Origin: Agriotes lineatus
Taxonomy: Eukaryota; Arthropoda; Insecta; Coleoptera; Elateridae
Reading direction: 5' to 3'
Assembly: GCA_940337035.1 (NCBI GenBank)
Contig: CALNHX010000264.1
Coordinates: forward strand, 310,001-374,000
Length of the DNA: 64,000 bases
The notes under the pieces are model-generated. The model was given only the letters and a program-made list of their open reading frames with translations, did not search any database and was not told the DNA's origin. Positions 15,340-25,129 of the stretch are shown one piece after another. Within the stretch, counting starts at the first letter, position 1; the number at the start of each line of letters is the position of its first letter. The translations under genes and the position numbers were made by a program.

Positions 15340-15668
15340 TGTTGGGAGCCTCTCAGTTTTCCGTTATTTGGAAAATTCCTGATTGCTAGCTCGCCTTGGA
15401 ATTTAATGGACTGTATGGATTTATTTCTTCACTGAATTATACACACGTTGAAAGCAAAGGAAGTAATTTATTGCCATAAATTAACACACAAACATTTGAA
15501 CATTTACAAAGAATTAGCTTTCGCGGTGCGGACCGGTTCGCGTGCTGCCACGTTGACAGAAGGAACGTAAGTGAGTTTTTAGAATCGGAAGCCCGCCCTG
15601 CAGTCTACTGCGCACAGTATGAATTCAGAATGCAAGAGAGGCGGCAAAAGTTTATAAAGTCCTTAACA
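15340..15668 (-). repeat. 3' LTR of the BEL/Pao element (element orientation)
   Basis: This 329-bp long terminal repeat begins TGTTGGGAGCC and ends TCCTTAACA on the plus strand. It matches 19418-19746 except for two substitutions (CCCTGCAG against CCCGGCAG, and GCGCAC against GCGTAC). The element reads on the minus strand, so this is the downstream LTR, which would supply the polyadenylation signal. Confidence 0.96.
15420..15472 (-). terminator. Putative polyadenylation signals in the 3' LTR
   Basis: Two AATAAA hexamers lie on the minus strand, at 15467-15472 and 15420-15425, in the second half of the LTR in element orientation. This is where an R/U5 polyadenylation signal is expected. Which one is used cannot be told from sequence alone. 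Confidence 0.45.
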
Positions 15669-15682
15669 TACCGCCCGCCTTG
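15669..15682 (-). other. Putative polypurine tract
   Basis: Directly next to the 3' LTR the minus strand reads AAGGCGGGCGGTA, a purine-rich run interrupted by single C residues. A polypurine tract for plus-strand priming must sit at this position. The match is short and imperfect, so the call rests mainly on location. Confidence 0.5.
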
Positions 15683-15863
15683 GAAAGGGTAACCTTTCAA
15701 ATAAAACAGTACAGAGTTGACATGTAACAGCTAGAGTAAAACATGCAACATGAACACACATATATACAAAGCATAATAGTACATGGATCTTAATCGAATA
15801 CAAGAAAACCCGAACAATGGGGAGCCAAAAGGCCTTACGAACACTGCGCTGAACGCTAACGCA
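15683..15863 (-). other. Element 3' untranslated region
   Basis: This is about 180 bp between the integrase C-terminal stop codon and the polypurine tract. I see no coding motif. It is AT-rich, with no repeat shared with the satellite. Confidence 0.5.
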
Positions 15864-16127
15864 CTAGTTCACAACACTAGGTAGCGGGCACAATTTGGCG
15901 AAGGATCGTTTCACTATTCCTGACACAGTGTTCACTGACGCCACACGCGTAACGCCGTCAAGGCCAGGGTGCAGCTCGGTGACCCGGCCTAACCTCCACT
16001 TCAGAGGGGGTAGATTGTCATCCTTGATGAGGACCATGGAACCAGGCTGGAGGTCCGAAAGGTGTGTGCGCCATTTGGTGCGCTGTTGGAGCTGAGATGT
16101 ACTCCTTACTCCATCCTTTCCATACAT
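15864..16127 (-). pseudogene. BEL/Pao integrase C-terminal domain fragment (shifted frame)
   Basis: This open frame encodes the basic C-terminal domain found at the end of BEL/Pao Pol (DUF5641-like). It contains QQRTKWR, then LQPGSMVLIKDDNLPPLKW, then LGRVTELHPGLDGVTRV, and it ends with KLCPLP and a TAG stop. In family members this domain is continuous with the integrase core. Here it is in another reading frame, because a small indel near 16095-16105, just after the WSKEY segment, shifts the frame. The two frames overlap over 16018-16127. The ATG at 16127 is only the first one available and is not a natural start. Recognition of the domain is secure; it is not functional as a separate protein. 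Confidence 0.88.
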
Positions 16128-16851
16128 TCTGGTGGAGCTGTTGTATTCTTTGGTATCTAGACAGCCGAGACTCGGCTATCTCAGTAACGTTGGGGTCAGG
16201 CAGTGACACCAAAGGACGACCGATCAGAAAATGAGCAGGAGTCAAAGGCTGAAGGTCGTTTGGATCAGCGGACAAAGGAGACAGGGGTCGGGAGTTTAAG
16301 GTCGCTTCCACCTGTGCTAGCAAAGTGCAAAATTCATCGTAATTTAGACTAGCGTTACCTATAACGCGCCGTAGGTGATGTTTGGAGGACTTAATTCCGG
16401 CCTCCCACAATCCGCCAAAGTGGGGACTGCGCGCGGGTATAAAATGCCAAGCTACTCCGTCGTTCGCAACTGATTCGGAAATAGAAGGGTTTTGCTCCGC
16501 GAGAAAATTGCCTAATTCGATTAACTCGGAATTAGCGCCTACAAAGTTAGTGCCATTGTCAGAATAGACATGGAGCGGTTTGCCTCGACGAGCTACAAAC
16601 CGGCGAAAAGCCATTAAGAAGGTTTCAGTAGAAAGATCAGCGACCAATTCAAGGTGCACTGTCTTTGTAACAAAACAATAAGCTGTAACTCGTTGTAAGC
16701 GAGCGAAGCTTGAATACTGATTGAACGGAAATGGTTCAACAAAGGTTACAGGAAGACTCTGAACTTCTTTTTTGAATTCTGGAAGCTCAGCACGAACATG
16801 TTTGGAAGCAGGCCAAGATGCCTCGCCTTCGCTTAGCCAGGTGGGACCATG
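16018..16851 (-). pseudogene. BEL/Pao integrase catalytic core remnant, first catalytic Asp missing
   Basis: This minus-strand frame is open from just after the TGA at 16852-16854 to a stop at 16018-16020. It begins with the WHGPTWLSEGEASWP segment and a linker ending LQRVTAYC. It then jumps directly to TVHLELVADLSTETF, FRRFVARRGKP, SDNGTNFVGA (second catalytic Asp) and GGLWEAGIKSSKHH (catalytic Glu), followed by LNSRPLSPL and LTPAHFLIGRPL. In complete relatives the zinc-binding N-terminus and the first catalytic Asp lie between the linker and TVHLEL. They are absent here, so a deletion joins the two parts at about 16675-16690. Integrase would normally insert the cDNA into the host genome; this copy cannot be active. 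A frameshift near 16100 separates it from its C-terminal domain. An ATG near 16659 is internal and not a real start. Confidence 0.9.
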
Positions 16852-17223
16852 TCACCAAAGGCTTAACAGACCCAGCGGGTCAAATATCTGCGATCTTTCA
16901 GACAAGCTGCTACGATTGGTAGCCTTACTACTTGTAGAATTTGAAATATGGGATATTTCAGACAAGCTGCTACGATTGGTAGCCTTACCACTTGTAGAAT
17001 CTGAAATATTGAACATGGAAGTAGGCCAAGATGCCTCACCTTCGCTTAGCCAGGTGGGACCGTGCCACCAAAGGCTTGACAGACCCAGCGGGTCAACTAT
17101 CTGGGAAATTTCAGACAAGCTGCTACGATTGGTAGCCTTACTACTTGTAGAATCTGAAATCTGGGATATTTCAGGCAAGATGCTAAGCGTGGTAGCCTTA
17201 CTACTTGCAGAATCTGAAATATT
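16798..17223 (-). repeat. Nested tandem repeat inside pol (213-bp unit x2, 60-bp subunit x4)
   Basis: Two units of 213 bp lie in tandem (about 16798-17010 and 17011-17223). Each consists of a 93-bp segment encoding DPLGL...WHGPTWLSEGEASWP, followed on the plus strand by two 60-bp subunits starting at 16891, 16951, 17104 and 17164. The subunits encode 20-residue repeats of the type SDSTSSKATNRSSLSEIS. Both lengths are multiples of three, so the frame stays open. The parts derive from Pol segments that normally flank and follow the RT. Copies differ by a few substitutions, so the duplication is not brand new. Confidence 0.92.
16852..16854 (-). other. In-frame TGA stop splitting pol
   Basis: The stop lies at a Trp-Trp position. 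The sister copy of the repeat, 213 bp away, reads TGG TGG CAC at the same place, whereas here it is TGG TGA CAT. A G-to-A change in copy 1 therefore explains the stop. The frame is open on both sides. Confidence 0.85.
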
Positions 17224-18552
17224 CTCTACTGATAAGAATCTTTTCTGAGAGATTTGCAATGAATCACCCAATACCTCTACAGGTTCCTTGAGAGGGATAG
17301 AGACAACGAATCGACCATTCGCTTCTCGTTGAGTATTTTGCACGAAATGTGCCTCACATGCGTTCTCTTCATTTGTGCGGACCTTTTCCTCTGGGTAATG
17401 TTCGAGTTGCCAAAACCTAGCAATGGGATCAGAAGCATCCTCGATCGTGCTAAGATTGCAATGTACAGGGCACGCAGAAGGGGGGCCTGTAGGGCCAGAA
17501 ACAATCCAACCAAAACGAGTTTTTTGGAGGATGGGAAGATTTGGGCCTAGACCAATTTGTCCAATACAAAGGAGCTGCCAGAAAATGGGCGAACCAATCA
17601 GAATGTCGATGGTGCCCGGTTGGTCGTAGGACAGATCTGATAACTTGATGTTATCAGGAACCTTGAAACTGTTTCGCTGGACACGAAAACTTGGGGTTGT
17701 ACCTGTAATCTCATCGAGAACAAGACAGGATAGGCCAATACTGTATGAGGTGTGAGGGGCTTGCAGCTTGATATCACACCTAGCCTTGATTTGAGAAGTA
17801 GCTTTACTTAAACCAGAAACAGTAACGTTGACTTCGCGAGTTGGAAGCTTCAACCTTTTACACAAATCTGAACGTATGAAGTTCGATTGGAAACCGGAAT
17901 CCAGCAGGATTCGCACAACATGAGACGTACCATCATCAGCGATGAGTTTAGCGGTAGCCGTAGGTAAGAGTACCTGCAAAGCATTCGAACAGAATGCCGA
18001 AATCGATTGATTTAGTTCAACAGGGGTTTCTGCCGACATCGCAGATCCTGGTTGACTAGAAGAAGCATTTTGAGGTGTATCCTCATGAAGAAGGGTGTTG
18101 TGCCTTGATTTGCACTTTCTACACGTATATTTGGAGCTACAGCGGCTCGAAAGGTGACCCTGAGTTAGGCAAGTAAAGCATACACGGAGCTCTTTTGCCT
18201 TTGCATTTCTGTCAAGAGAAGACAGCTTGACAAACTTATCGCATTTGTACAAAGGATGAGATCCTTGACAAAATGGACACGAAGGGGTACCCGACACAAA
18301 TGATTTCGAATGTACCTTGGAAGACTTTTCGGGTACAGGCTTAATATTTTTTACTTCCAGAGTTTCTAGAAGATTTGCTGTGTTTTGCAGAAATTCCTTG
18401 AACTCGTCAAGATTAGGCAGATCAGAACTTGACCGGTTTCTAAGGACCTCCCATTCACGGAATGTCGTGGGGTCCAGTTTTTTAGAAACGACATAAATGA
18501 TAACAACATCAAGAAGCTCGCGTTCGGTAGCTAATAATTTGATTGCTGTATT
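16852..18552 (-). pseudogene. BEL/Pao Gag C-terminus, zinc knuckles, protease and chimeric Pol remnant
   Basis: This minus-strand frame is open for 566 codons, closed upstream by a stop at 18553-18555 and downstream by TGA at 16852-16854. It starts in Gag with VVSKKLDPTTFREWE and LPNLDEFKEFL. Three zinc knuckles follow, counted from codon 18297: CPFCQGSHPLYKC (residues 7-19), CFTCLTQGHLSSRC (40-53) and CRKCKSRHNTLLH (59-71). The protease active site LLDSGFQSNFI is near residue 133, followed by PIFWQLLCIGQIGLGPNLPILQKTRFGWIVSGP. The linker that normally leads into the RT (QREANGRFVVSIPL) is present. The RT and RNase H core are then missing and replaced by the in-frame tandem repeat. No start codon is credible within this frame; translation would need the upstream Gag frame. 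Zinc knuckles bind genomic RNA and the protease processes the polyprotein; protease residues look intact. Confidence 0.9.
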
Positions 18553-18773
18553 TCAGATTCTGTATCCTTACTGTTTTCTGAAATTTGTTCATGAACCGCA
18601 TAATATTCTGATAACAAGGTGGCTGTATCATTCAATCTTTTTTGCAATTGAATAATCTGAGCGCTAGATAAGAATTGATCTTCATCATGAATTGTTTGCA
18701 AAGATTGCACGTGATTTGCGAAGCGCGTAAGCTTGCCTTTAATAGAGCCTCGTACTCTTACAAGTGGATCCAT
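18531..18773 (-). pseudogene. BEL/Pao Gag N-terminal fragment
   Basis: This is an 80-codon open frame starting with ATG at 18773, the first Gag-like start after the leader. The product begins MDPLVRVRGSIKGKLTRF, like the amino-terminal part of BEL/Pao Gag. It continues with a helical, Gln- and Glu-rich stretch, perhaps a coiled coil, and ends at TAG 18531-18533. Full Gag continues through a large central capsid-related domain (DUF1759 region) of well over 100 residues. Here the sequence passes almost directly into the C-terminal part of Gag in a different frame. A deletion that also shifts the frame therefore sits near 18530-18560. Gag would form the particle that packages the RNA; this fragment could not. 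Confidence 0.8.
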
Positions 18774-19398
18774 AATTGTTGAAATTAAAACAATTTAGCA
18801 GATAGAACTAACTCTCGTACGCCCCTGGTACGGAATTTTGTTTACAACGCAAGACAGCTTTGATAACGACGCGAGAATCTTGGCGCTAACAACGCAGAAA
18901 ACGACCCTGGTACAACGCGAGATTATTAACTTGTGACTGAATTGTACTCGCGCACAACGAAATAGCTTGGCATTTCACGCAATTAAAATGTTTATATGAC
19001 TCATAAACCATTTGTTTACGCAATAATAAGCAGCTGAAATTATGCACATGCATAACACAGATGATAGAAAACCAAATTCGTGCATAGGAATTGCAAAAAT
19101 AGGAAATTAGGCTTACATTGATATTGGTGTGTGCCGCCTCTCTCGTTATTCTCGTTGCTGTGGTTTGTACTACCGTCTCGTCTGCAGCTGCACGCTGCCT
19201 CCACACCTGCACGAATTTGGCGCGAGACTTGGCGTTTGGCTTTCTCGCTCTAACGTTGATAGCACCGTATGCTGTCTTCCTTCCTCTCGTTAGGAACGAA
19301 AACTGCTTGTTGTACTTACTTGCCTTGTACAACTGCGACTCCGGGCCGATGATCCATGCGGCACGAAAGAACAATGTGGCTTTTCCGGGTTCGTACTA
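18774..19398 (-). other. Element 5' leader
   Basis: This is about 625 bp between the primer-binding site and the Gag ATG. Open frames exist on both strands here (for example 18886-19374 minus and 19118-19399 plus), but they overlap each other and show no motif I recognise. I treat them as chance. Retrotransposon leaders often hold packaging signals; none can be identified by eye. Confidence 0.55.
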
Positions 19399-19416
19399 AT
19401 CCGGATCGATGGACCA
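19399..19416 (-). other. Primer-binding site (tRNA-Tyr-like)
   Basis: One base inside the 5' LTR the minus strand reads TGGTCCATCGATCCGGAT, the complement of a tRNA 3' end finishing in CCA. The implied tRNA end, ATCCGGATCGATGGACCA, has discriminator A and resembles metazoan tRNA-Tyr acceptor and T-arm sequence. The tRNA identity is an inference from memory of the general tRNA-Tyr 3' end. The site itself is well supported by position and by the TGG start. Confidence 0.75.
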
Positions 19417-19417
19417 A

Positions 19418-19746
19418 TGTTGGGAGCCTCTCAGTTTTCCGTTATTTGGAAAATTCCTGATTGCTAGCTCGCCTTGGAATTTAATGGACTGTATGGATTT
19501 ATTTCTTCACTGAATTATACACACGTTGAAAGCAAAGGAAGTAATTTATTGCCATAAATTAACACACAAACATTTGAACATTTACAAAGAATTAGCTTTC
19601 GCGGTGCGGACCGGTTCGCGTGCTGCCACGTTGACAGAAGGAACGTAAGTGAGTTTTTAGAATCGGAAGCCCGCCCGGCAGTCTACTGCGTACAGTATGA
19701 ATTCAGAATGCAAGAGAGGCGGCAAAAGTTTATAAAGTCCTTAACA
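19418..19746 (-). repeat. 5' LTR of the BEL/Pao element (element orientation)
   Basis: This LTR is 329 bp, the same length as the partner at 15340-15668, with two substitutions between them. It would carry the promoter for the minus-strand transcript. The element outer end is TGTTAAGGAC on the minus strand, and the satellite resumes immediately outside it with CACGCATTATATAG. Confidence 0.96.
19729..19736 (-). promoter_or_regulatory. Possible TATA element in the 5' LTR
   Basis: TTTATAAA (identical on both strands) lies about 10 bp inside the element's outer edge. If used, U3 would be unusually short, about 40 bp, so the motif may be coincidental. Confidence 0.3.
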
Positions 19747-19751
19747 CACGC
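19747..19751. other. Target-site duplication, right copy
   Basis: CACGC follows the LTR end and continues as ATTATATAG, exactly as in an uninterrupted monomer. It pairs with CATGC at 15335-15339. Confidence 0.85.
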
Positions 19752-22700
19752 ATTATATAGTTTTTGTAGACTACTGGACATATTTAGAACATTATAAAGC
19801 GGTTTGACACCATCTGAAAGCTAATACTTTTACACTACGTTTTCTGCTTGTATGCTAGAGAGCCCAATATATTTTTTTAGATATTCAATCAGTGCTGGGA
19901 GTGTTCGTTCTGGTACATTTATGCATTCCTAAACCATCAACAATTGCTACTTCTGCTTTAATCACCACACCCATATTCAAATAGACATAGTTTGGCCGCC
20001 AACATAAATCATACAAAAAAGTCTCAACCAAGCTTTAAACACGCATTATACAGTTTTTGTAGAGTACTGGACATATTTAGAACCTTATAATGCGGTTTGA
20101 CACCATCTGAAAGCTAATACTTTTACACTACGTTTTCAGCTTGTATGCTAGAGAGCCCAATATATTTTTTTAGATATTCAATCAGTGCTGGGAGTGTCCG
20201 TTCTGGTACATTTATGCATTCCTAAACCATCAACAATTGCTACTTCTGCTTTAATCACCACACCCATATTCAAATAGACATAGTTTGGCCGCCAACATAA
20301 ATCATACAGCAAAGTCTCAACCAAGCTTTAAACACGCATTATACAGTTTTTGTAGAGTACTGGCCATATTTAGAACCTTATAATGCGGTTTGACACCATC
20401 TGAAAGCTAATACTTTTACACTACGTTTTCAGCTTGTATGCTAGAGAGCCCAATATATTTTTTTAGATATTCAATCAGTGCTGGGAGCGTCCGTTCTGGT
20501 ACATTTATGCATTCCTAAACCATCAACAATTGCTACTTCTGCTTTAATCATCACACCCATATTCAAATAGACATAGTTTGGCCGCCAACATAAATCATAC
20601 AGAAAAGTCTCAACCAAGCTTTAAACACGCATTATACAGTTTTTGTAGAGTACTGGACATATTTAGAACCTTATAATGCGGTTTGACACCATCTGAAAGC
20701 TAATACTTTTACCCTACGTTTTCAGCTTGTATGCTAGAGAGCTCAATATATTTTTTTAGATATTCAATCAGTGCTGGGAGTGTCCGTTCTGGTACATTTA
20801 TGCATTACTACACCATCAACAATTGATACTTCTGCTTTAATAACCACACCCATATTCAAATAGACATAGTTTGGCCGCCAACATAGAGCATACAGAAACG
20901 TCTTAACCAAGCTTTAAACACGCATTATACAGTTTTTGTAGAGTACTGGACATATTTAAAACCTTATAATGCGGTTTGACACCATCTGAACGCTAATACT
21001 TTTCACTACGTTTTCAGCTTGTATGCTAGAAAGCCTAATATATTTTTTTAGTTATTCAATAAGTGCTGGGAGCGTCCGTTCTGGTACATTTATGCATTAC
21101 TAAACCATCAACAATTGCTACTTCTGCTTTAATCACCACACCCATATTCAAATAGACATAGTTTGGCCGCCAACATAAATCATACAGAGAAGTCTCAACC
21201 AAGCTTTAAACACGCATTATACAGTTTTTGTAGAGTACTGGACATATTTAGAACCTTATAATGCGGTTTGACACCATCTGAAAGCTAATACTTTTACACT
21301 ACGTTTTCAGCTTGTATGCTAGAGAGCCCAATATATTTTTTTAGATATTTAATCAGTGCTGGGAGTGTCCGTTCCTAAACCATCAACAATTGATACTTCT
21401 GCTTTAATAACCACACCCATATTCAAATAGACATAGTTTGGCCGCCAACATACAGAAACGTCTTAACCAAGCTTTAAACACGCATTATATAGTTTTTGTA
21501 GAGTACTGGACATATTTAGAACCTTATAAAGCGGTTTGACACCATCTGAAAGCTAATACTTTTACACTACGTTTTCAGCTTGTATGCTAGAGAGCTCAAT
21601 ATATTTTTTTAGATATTCAATCAGTGCTGGGAGTGTCCGTTCTGGTACATTTATGCATTCCTAAACCATCAACAATTCATACTTCTGCTTTAATAACCAC
21701 ACCCATATTCAAATAGCCATAGTTTGGCCGCCAACATACAGAAACGTCTTAACCAAGCTTTAAACACGCATTATACAGTTTTTGTAGAGTACTGGACATA
21801 TTTAGAACCTTATAAAGCGGTTTGACACCATCTGAAAGCTAATACTTTTACACTACGTTTTCAGCTTGTATGCTACAGAGCCCAATATATTTTTTTAGAT
21901 ATTCAATCAGTGCTGGGAGTGTCCGTTCTGGTACATTTATGCATTCCTAAACCATCAACAATTGATACTTCTGCTTTAATAACCACACCCATATTCAAAT
22001 AGACATAGTTTGGCCGCCAACATACAGAAACGTCTTAACCAAGCTTTAAACACGCATTATACAGTTTTTGTAGAGTACTGGACATATTTAAAACCTTATA
22101 AAACGGTTTGACACCATCTGAACGCTAATACTTTTCACTACGTTTTCAGCTTGTATGCTAGAAAGCCTAATATATTTTTTTAGTTATTCAACAAGTGCTG
22201 GGAGTGTCCGTTCTGGTACATTTATGCATTACTAAACCATCAACAATTGCTACTTCTGCTTTAATCACCACACCCATATTCAAATAGACATAGTTTGGCC
22301 GCCAACATAAATCATACAGAGAAGTCTCAACCAAGCTTTAAACACGCATTATACAGTTTTTGTAGAGTACTGGACATATTTAGAACCTTATAATGCGGTT
22401 TGACACCATCTGAAAGCTAATACTTTTACACTACGTTTTCAGCTTGTATGCTAGAGGGCCTAATATAATTTTTTAGTTATTCAATAGGTGCTGGGAGTGT
22501 CCGTTCTGGTACATTTATGCATTACTAAACCATCAACAATTGCTACTTCTGCTTTAATCACCACACCCATATTCAAATAGACAGTTTAGCCGCCAACATA
22601 GTGCATACAGACACGTCTCAACCAAGCTTTAAGCACGCATTATACAGTTTTTGTAGAATACTGGACATATTTAGAACATTATAAAACGGTTTGACACCAT

Positions 22701-25129
22701 CTGAACGTTAATACTTTTCACTACGTTTTCAGCTTGTATGCTAGAGGGCCTAATATATTTTTTTAGTTATTCAATAAGTGCTGGGAGTGTCCGTTCTGGT
22801 ACATTTATGCATTACTACACCATCAACAATTGATACTTCTGCTTTAATAACCACACCCATATTCAAATAGACATAGTTTGGCCGCCAACATAAAGCATAC
22901 AGAAACGTCTCAGCCAAGCTTTAAACACGCATTATACAGTTTTTGTAGAGTACTGGAAATATTTAGAACCTTATAATGCGGTTTGACACCATCTGAAAAC
23001 TAATACTTTTACACTACGTTTTCAGCTTGTATGCTAGAGAGCCCAATATATTTTTTTAGAAATTCAATCAGTGCTGGGAGTGTCCGTTCTGGTACATTTA
23101 TGCATTACTACACCATCAACAATTGATACTTCTGCTTTAATAACCACACCCATATTCAAATAGACATAGTTTGGCCGCCAACATAGAGCATACAGAAACG
23201 TCTTAACCAAGCTTTAAACACGCATTATATAGTTTTTGTAGAGTACTGGACATATTTAGAACCTTATAAAACGGTTTGACACCATCTGAACGCTAATACT
23301 TTTCACTACGTTTTCAGCTTGTATGCTAGAGGGCCTAATATATTTTTTTAGTTATTCAAAATGTGCTGGGAGTGTCCGTTCTGGTACATTTATGCATTAC
23401 TAAACCATCAACAATTGCTACTTCTGCTTTAATCACCACACCCATATTCAAATAGACATAGTTTGGCCGCCAACATAAAGCATACAGAAACGGCTCAACC
23501 AAGCTTTAAACACACATTATACAGTTTTTGTAGAGTACTGGACATATTTAGAACCTTATAATGCGGTTTGACATCATCTGAAAGCTAATACTTTTACACT
23601 ACGTTTTCAGCTTGTATGCTAGAGAGCATAATATATTTTTTTAGATATTCAATCAGTGCTGGGAGTGTCCGTTCTGGTACATTTATGCATTACTACACCA
23701 TCAACAATTGATACTTATGCTTTAACCACCACACCCATATTCAAATAGACATAGTTTTGCCGCTAACATAATGCATACAGAAACGTCTCAACCAAGCTTG
23801 AAACACGCATTATATAGTTTTTGTAGAGTACTGGACATATTTAGAACCTTATAATGCGGTTTGACACCATCTGAAAGCTAATACTTTTACACTACGTTTT
23901 CAGCTTGTATGCTAGAGAGCCCAATATATTTTTTTAGATTTCAATCAGTGCTGGGAGTGTCCGTTCTGGTACATTTATGCATTCCTAAACCATCAACAAT
24001 TCATACTTCTGCTTTAATAACCACACCCATATTCAAATAGACATAGTTTGGCCGCCAACATAGAGCATTCAGAAACGTCTTAACCATGCTTTAAACACGC
24101 ATTATAAAGTTTTTATAGAGTACTGGACATATTTAGAACCTTATAAAGCGGTTTGACACCATCTGAAAGCTAATACTTTTACACTACGTTTTCAGCTTGT
24201 ATGCTAGAAAGCCCAATAAATTTTTTTAGATATTCAATCAGTGCTGGGAGTGTCCGTTCTGGTACATTTATGCATTACTACACCATCAACAATTGATACC
24301 TCTGCTTTAATAACCACACCCATATTCAAATAGACATAGTTTGGCCGCCAACATAAAGCATACAGAAACGTCTCAGCCAAGCTTTAAACACGCATTATAC
24401 AGTTTTTGTAGAGTACTGGAAATATTTAGAACCTTATAATGCGGTTTGACACCATCTGAAAGCTAATACTTTTACACTACGTTTTCAGCTTGTATGCTAG
24501 AGGGCCTAATATAATTTTTTAGTTATTCAATCAGTGCTGGGAGTGTCCGTTCTGGTACATTTATGCATTACTGCACCATCAACAATTGATACTTCTGCTT
24601 TAATAACCACACCCATATTCAAATAGACATAGTTTGGCCGCCAACATAGAGCATTCAGAAACGTCTTAACCAAGCTTTAAACACGCATTATATAGTTTTT
24701 ATAGAGTACTGGACATATTTAGAAACTTATAAAGCGGTTTGACACCATCTGAAAACTAATACTTTTACACTACGTTTTCAGCTTGTATGCTAGAGAGCCC
24801 AATATATTTTTTTAGAAATTCAATCAGTGCTGGGAGTGTCCGTTCTGGTACATTTATGCATTACTACACCATCAACAATTGATACTTCTGCTTTAATAAC
24901 CACACCCATATTCAAATAGACATAGTTTGGCCGCCAACATAGAGCATACAGAAACCTCTCAACCAAGCTTTAAACACGCATTATACAGTTTTTGTAGAGT
25001 ACTGGACATATTTAGAACCTTATAATGCGGTTTGACACCATCTGAAAGCTAATACTTTTACACTACGTTTTCAGCTTGTATGCTAGAGGGCCTAATATAA
25101 TTTTTTAGTTATTCAATAGGTGCTGGGAG

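Larger units (their letters stand above)
15340..19746 (-). mobile_element. BEL/Pao LTR retrotransposon, internally deleted, non-autonomous
   Basis: The element is 4,407 bp, inserted in the satellite and read on the minus strand. It has 329-bp TG...CA LTRs at both ends, a 5-bp target duplication, a primer-binding site next to the 5' LTR, and Gag-Pol remnants. These come in the order Gag N-terminus, Gag C-terminus with three zinc knuckles, A17-type aspartic protease, a repeat-filled gap where RT/RNase H should be, integrase core and integrase C-terminus. The family assignment rests on three things: the DSGxQSNFI protease motif, the DPLGLLS and WHGPTWL motifs typical of BEL/Pao Pol, and the integrase block TVHLELVADLSTE...SDNGTNFVGA. 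The interior (3,749 bp) is well short of a complete BEL/Pao interior. The LTRs differ at only two positions, so insertion is recent. With RT and part of integrase missing it can have moved only with help from a complete relative. Confidence 0.95.

Noticed and set aside
16772..17248. 158-codon plus-strand open frame in the pol repeat
   Set aside because: It is the antisense of the in-frame 60- and 213-bp repeats. The minus strand has the recognisable BEL/Pao motifs.
16018..18773. A functional host gene domesticated from BEL/Pao
   Set aside because: There are frameshifts, an internal stop and missing catalytic segments, with nearly identical LTRs still present. This fits a recent defective insertion, not a domesticated gene.
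18886..19374. 162-codon minus-strand frame in the element leader, and the overlapping plus-strand frame at 19118-19399
   Set aside because: The two overlap antisense, show no known domain, and lie between the primer-binding site and Gag, where no gene is expected in BEL/Pao elements.
15335..19751. Target duplication longer than 5 bp
   Set aside because: Aligning both flanks to an intact monomer places CACGC as the only shared stretch; extending it breaks continuity with the satellite.
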